Source of the DNA: Chloroflexi bacterium SZAS-1
GTDB lineage: Bacteria; Chloroflexota; Chloroflexia; Chloroflexales; Roseiflexaceae
Reading direction: 5' to 3'
Assembly (NCBI GenBank): GCA_018266315.1
Contig: JAFEAS010000079.1
Coordinates: 24,260 to 66,837, forward strand
Length of the DNA: 42,578 nucleotides
Part shown: piece by piece, positions 39,787 through 42,578 of the stretch
How positions within the stretch are numbered: the stretch's first letter is position 1
Layout: each line of letters starts with the position of its first letter
Position numbers and translations under genes: made by a program
The notes under the pieces: generated by a model
What the model was told of the DNA's origin: nothing
The model's database searches: none
The model's input: the letters and a program-made list of their open reading frames with translations, nothing else

Positions 39787-42351
39787 CTACCCTAACCCAT
39801 GCTCGATGGCAAAGCGCGTGGCGGCGCTGCGCGAGTTGACCTGCAGTTTGCCGTAGATCGCCGAAAGGTGGGTGCTGACGGTGCGGCGACTCACCACCAG
39901 CTTGTCGGCGACTTCGGCATCGGTGAGGCCGCGCGCTACCAGGCGGAGCACGTCGATTTCGCGGGCGGTGAGGCCAGCCGGGTTGCCCGCCTGCGTAGGC
40001 CGCCGCGCCGAGGCGCTATTGGCGGCGGGCAGTGCCGGTGCGGGCCGCGCAGCGAAGGTACGTGTTTGGTTGCGCTTGAGCCAGGCCAGCAGGCGGTAGG
40101 CATCGGATTGGTAATCGAGCAGGGTAGTGGGTGCCGCAGCCAGTAGCTGGTCGAGCGCGGCAGCCCAGGTGGCATCGCCACTCTGGCGAATCAGCGGGCC
40201 AACAGTGGCGAGTAGTGTGACGACCTGGGGCAGCGATTCGAGGTCGAGCGCGATCTGCAGCGCCTCGTGCATCAGCTCAAGCGCGGTGCCGAAATCGCCC
40301 TGGGCGAGTGCCAGGTGCATCCGGTTGATCTGGGCCGCCGCTTCGCCCCAGCGGTTGCCGATTGCACGGAACATCGCCAGGCTCTGGCTATATTGCTCGT
40401 TCGCTTCGTCGGTTGCCCCGAGCGCCACAGCGGTTTCGCCCAGCCGCATGAAGCTATGCGCCACACCGCGCGCGTCTTCCAGGCCCTGGCGAATGCGCAA
40501 GCTCTCTTCAAACATACGTCGCGCCTCGGCATAGGCCCCAGTGATATAGGCCACTTTCCCCAGGTTGGTGAGCGAATACGCCATACTCCAGCGATTACCA
40601 AGCTGCTGCTCAAGCGCCAGGCTCTGCTGCGACCAGCTTTGGGCCACGGTGTATTGGCCCTGATCGTAGGCTGCCTGGCCGAGAATGTTGCAGGCAATCG
40701 CCTGGTCGTAGCGGTCGCTGAGGGCCTGGGCAATTGCGAGTGCTTCGCGGCAGAGTGCCTCGGTGGCGGTGTATTCGCCCAGGTAGGCGCTCACTGCGCC
40801 CAGGTAGTTCAGCGGAAAGAGCATCTCATCCCGTGCGCCTAATTCGCGCAGCACATCAAGGCTGCGCTGCAGGGTCGCCTGTGCCTCGCGCTGCTGGCCG
40901 ATGTGGAAGGTGAACCAACCATACCGGGCCAGGGCATGCGCCCACACCTGAGTGGCGGCAGGATGCGTACCATGGGGTTCCAGCGCGGTTACCGCAGCGC
41001 CAAAGGCGGCAGCACCTTCGTGGAACCAGCTGTGCATGTCGTAGCAATGAAACAGCCCGTCGGCGGCACGGCTCAAGGTGACATAATCGGCATGACTTAC
41101 TGCGGTTTGCCAGGCTGCTTGGAGCTGTGGCATTTCGCTTTGTAGCACTGCCAGGGCTTCGCGCTGACCGGTTCCGCGTAGATATGGTACCTGAGTTGCC
41201 AGCAGCTCTGCATAGAAAGTCGCGTGGCGCTGGGCGAACGTTTGGAATTCACCAGCGCGCTCAAGCTGCTCGGCAGCATAGCGGCGCACCAACTCGGGCA
41301 TGCGGTAGCGCCCCTGCTCGGTAGCGCTATCGCTGGTTTCGCGCCGCAGCAAAGATTTATCGATGAGCGCGGCCAACTGTGGTAGCGTGACGTTGGCGAC
41401 ATCAGTGGCGGCGGCGCGGGTAAAGCTGCCGCGAAAAATTGCCAGCCGTTGCAGTGCCTGCTGCTCAGCTGGAATAAGTATCTGCCATGAAGCTTCGAAC
41501 AACGCGCGCAGGTTGCGCTGGCGTTCGGCCCGATCGAGCGTTGCAACGGCGAGAATATCGAGATCCTGCGACAACAGCGTCGCCAGCTCGGTACACGACA
41601 GGGTGCGCAACCAGCTAGTTGCCAGCTCAATGCCGAGTGGCAGCCCTTCGAGCAGGCGGCAAATCTGTGTTACCGCCGATGCGTTAGCGGCAGTAAGCGT
41701 AAAGCCAGGAGCGGCCATGCGCGCTGTATGCACAAACAGCTGCACCGCGTCGAACGCTTCAAGCTCGGTAGTGCTCAGGTCTACGCGATTGGGTGCTGGC
41801 TTCAGGGTTGGAACGGTGGGGAAAGGCAACCCTGCGAGCAGAATACACCATTCACCGCGCAGATGTAGCGGTTCGCGGCTAGTTGCCAGGATGACTAGCC
41901 CGGGCGCATCATTGAGCAAAGCCGCTAGCGTCGGTGCTGTTCCGCGGATCTGCTCGGCATTATCAAGCACCAGCAGCAGCGCGCGCGTGCGCAGATACTG
42001 GCGCAGCTGGTCGAGTGGCGGTGTGGCAGTAGCGAGATGTAGCCCCAGCCCGTGTGCAAGCGCATCGGCCAGCTGGTCGGGAAGTTCAGCGGTAGGTGCG
42101 TGTTCGCCTAATGTCACAAGGTATACGCCATCGGCGAAGCGCGTCGCGGCATCGGCGGTTACGGCGCGGGCACATTCGAGCGCCAGCCGAGTTTTGCCTA
42201 CCCCGCCTGGGCCGGCAATCGTCACCAGGCGGCAGGCAGGGTCGCCCAGCAACCCCATAAGCTGGGCGGCCTCGTGCTTACGACCAACAAACAGATCGGT
42301 ACTGGCGGGCAAATTATGCTGCACCATAGTACCCACGCGCTCGCTCATCAT
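39787..42351 (-). CDS. LuxR-type regulator with STAND ATPase and TPR repeats
   Basis: An 854-residue one-piece signal-responsive regulator. Residues about 20-320 are an NB-ARC-like ATPase with FVGRKHEAAQLM, Walker A GPGGVGKT (47-54) and Walker B LLLVLDNAEQI. A winged helix and a TPR array (about 430-740), with units such as NYLGAVSAYLGEYTATEALC, follow. The last 65 residues are a LuxR DNA-binding domain, LTAREIDVLRLVARGLTDAE then VSRRTVSTHLSAIYGKL. The protein is expected to oligomerise on ligand and ATP binding and activate transcription. Two tandem ATG codons are available; GGAGAAG lies just ahead. It is the last gene on the minus strand in the window and may act on its own or other genes. 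Confidence 0.92.
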   Translation of the reverse strand: MMSERVGTMVQHNLPASTDLFVGRKHEAAQLMGLLGDPACRLVTIAGPGGVGKTRLALECARAVTADAATRFADGVYLVTLGEHAPTAELPDQLADALAHGLGLHLATATPPLDQLRQYLRTRALLLVLDNAEQIRGTAPTLAALLNDAPGLVILATSREPLHLRGEWCILLAGLPFPTVPTLKPAPNRVDLSTTELEAFDAVQLFVHTARMAAPGFTLTAANASAVTQICRLLEGLPLGIELATSWLRTLSCTELATLLSQDLDILAVATLDRAERQRNLRALFEASWQILIPAEQQALQRLAIFRGSFTRAAATDVANVTLPQLAALIDKSLLRRETSDSATEQGRYRMPELVRRYAAEQLERAGEFQTFAQRHATFYAELLATQVPYLRGTGQREALAVLQSEMPQLQAAWQTAVSHADYVTLSRAADGLFHCYDMHSWFHEGAAAFGAAVTALEPHGTHPAATQVWAHALARYGWFTFHIGQQREAQATLQRSLDVLRELGARDEMLFPLNYLGAVSAYLGEYTATEALCREALAIAQALSDRYDQAIACNILGQAAYDQGQYTVAQSWSQQSLALEQQLGNRWSMAYSLTNLGKVAYITGAYAEARRMFEESLRIRQGLEDARGVAHSFMRLGETAVALGATDEANEQYSQSLAMFRAIGNRWGEAAAQINRMHLALAQGDFGTALELMHEALQIALDLESLPQVVTLLATVGPLIRQSGDATWAAALDQLLAAAPTTLLDYQSDAYRLLAWLKRNQTRTFAARPAPALPAANSASARRPTQAGNPAGLTAREIDVLRLVARGLTDAEVADKLVVSRRTVSTHLSAIYGKLQVNSRSAATRFAIEHGLG

Positions 42352-42380
42352 CTTCTCCGCCCAGCATTGCGATGCGAAAT

Positions 42381-42389
42381 ATCATAGCA
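42381..42389 (-). promoter_or_regulatory. Extended -10 promoter candidate of the LuxR gene
   Basis: On the minus strand AATGTGCTATGAT has TG-C-TATGAT, sharing the AATGTGCTA core with the clpP and xdhC promoters. It lies about 30 bases ahead of the ATG. Confidence 0.5.
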
Positions 42390-42418
42390 CATTCCGGTGC
42401 CGTAGCATAGACTATCAC

Positions 42419-42462
42419 GCCTTTCGCTACGGGCATAGGCGCATGCCTGGTGAACGAAAGGC
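42419..42462. other. Nested inverted repeats upstream of the LuxR gene
   Basis: GCCTTTCG (42419-42426) pairs with CGAAAGGC (42455-42462). Inside, GGCAT (42432-42436) pairs with ATGCC (42443-42447). It could be a terminator for a gene beyond the window or a regulatory site. There is no T tract, and nothing else is seen from 42463 to 42578. Confidence 0.4.
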
Positions 42463-42578
42463 TTAACGCTGTGAGCGGGCGTACCGTGCGGGCGGCGCAA
42501 AACCGAATTGTCCCCAGAGATGCGGCTTCAGCGGCCTACTTGCCCTTACTGCTTTCAACGAACTATTAATAAATGCTA

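Noticed and set aside
41363..42466. Long plus-strand open frame (367 codons) opposite the LuxR gene
   Set aside because: The translation is rich in Ser, Arg and Ala without motifs, as expected for the shadow of a GC-rich gene on the other strand.

Overview
The window reads as a stretch of chromosome from a GC-rich bacterium, most likely a member of the Chloroflexota (Chloroflexia, Roseiflexus/Kouleothrix-like). This is inferred from gene content: mreBCD–PBP2–minCDE on one strand, an XdhC protein divided between two genes, large cyclase/ATPase/TPR and LuxR/ATPase regulators, and a DnaQ–DinG fusion. No rRNA, tRNA, CRISPR array or intact transposase was seen. Family calls come from reading translated motifs without database searches, so the species-level guess is weak.

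Layout. 1–273 holds short tandem repeats and a miniature inverted-repeat element. 274–10208 is a minus-strand surface-glycan cluster: four family-2 and family-4 glycosyltransferases plus a fifth, a polysaccharide deacetylase, a kinase-like protein, a methyltransferase and a Wzx-type flippase. Several genes are coupled by ATGA or TAATG overlaps. 10521–14033 (plus strand) is a molybdenum-hydroxylase maturation set: a short and a long XdhC protein, a GNAT–MocA fusion and a molybdopterin-binding protein. No hydroxylase subunits lie in the window. 14235–19148 mixes a small unknown protein, ClpP, an alpha/beta hydrolase, FabI and an AI-2E-family membrane protein, with two more copies of the miniature element in the gaps.

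19313–26717 (minus strand, read right to left) is the shape and division block mreB, mreC, mreD, PBP2, minC, minD, minE. It couples cell-wall elongation to division-site placement and has no rodA. 26838–30221 encodes a soluble adenylate-cyclase/ATPase/TPR signalling protein. 30444–36780 (plus strand) carries a two-gene ABC exporter, a B12-binding radical SAM protein that looks leaderless, and a GAF histidine kinase fused to a receiver domain. 36803–39649 is a DnaQ–DinG exonuclease-helicase and 39787–42351 a large LuxR-type ATPase regulator, both on the minus strand.

The most notable observations are three. A miniature transposable element is present three times with 5-bp target duplications and a hairpin that changes in a compensated way. 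PBP2 is enlarged by about 200 residues that include an internal ~55-residue duplication. Several intergenic regions carry extended -10 promoters, and two of these have perfect palindromes that look like operators.
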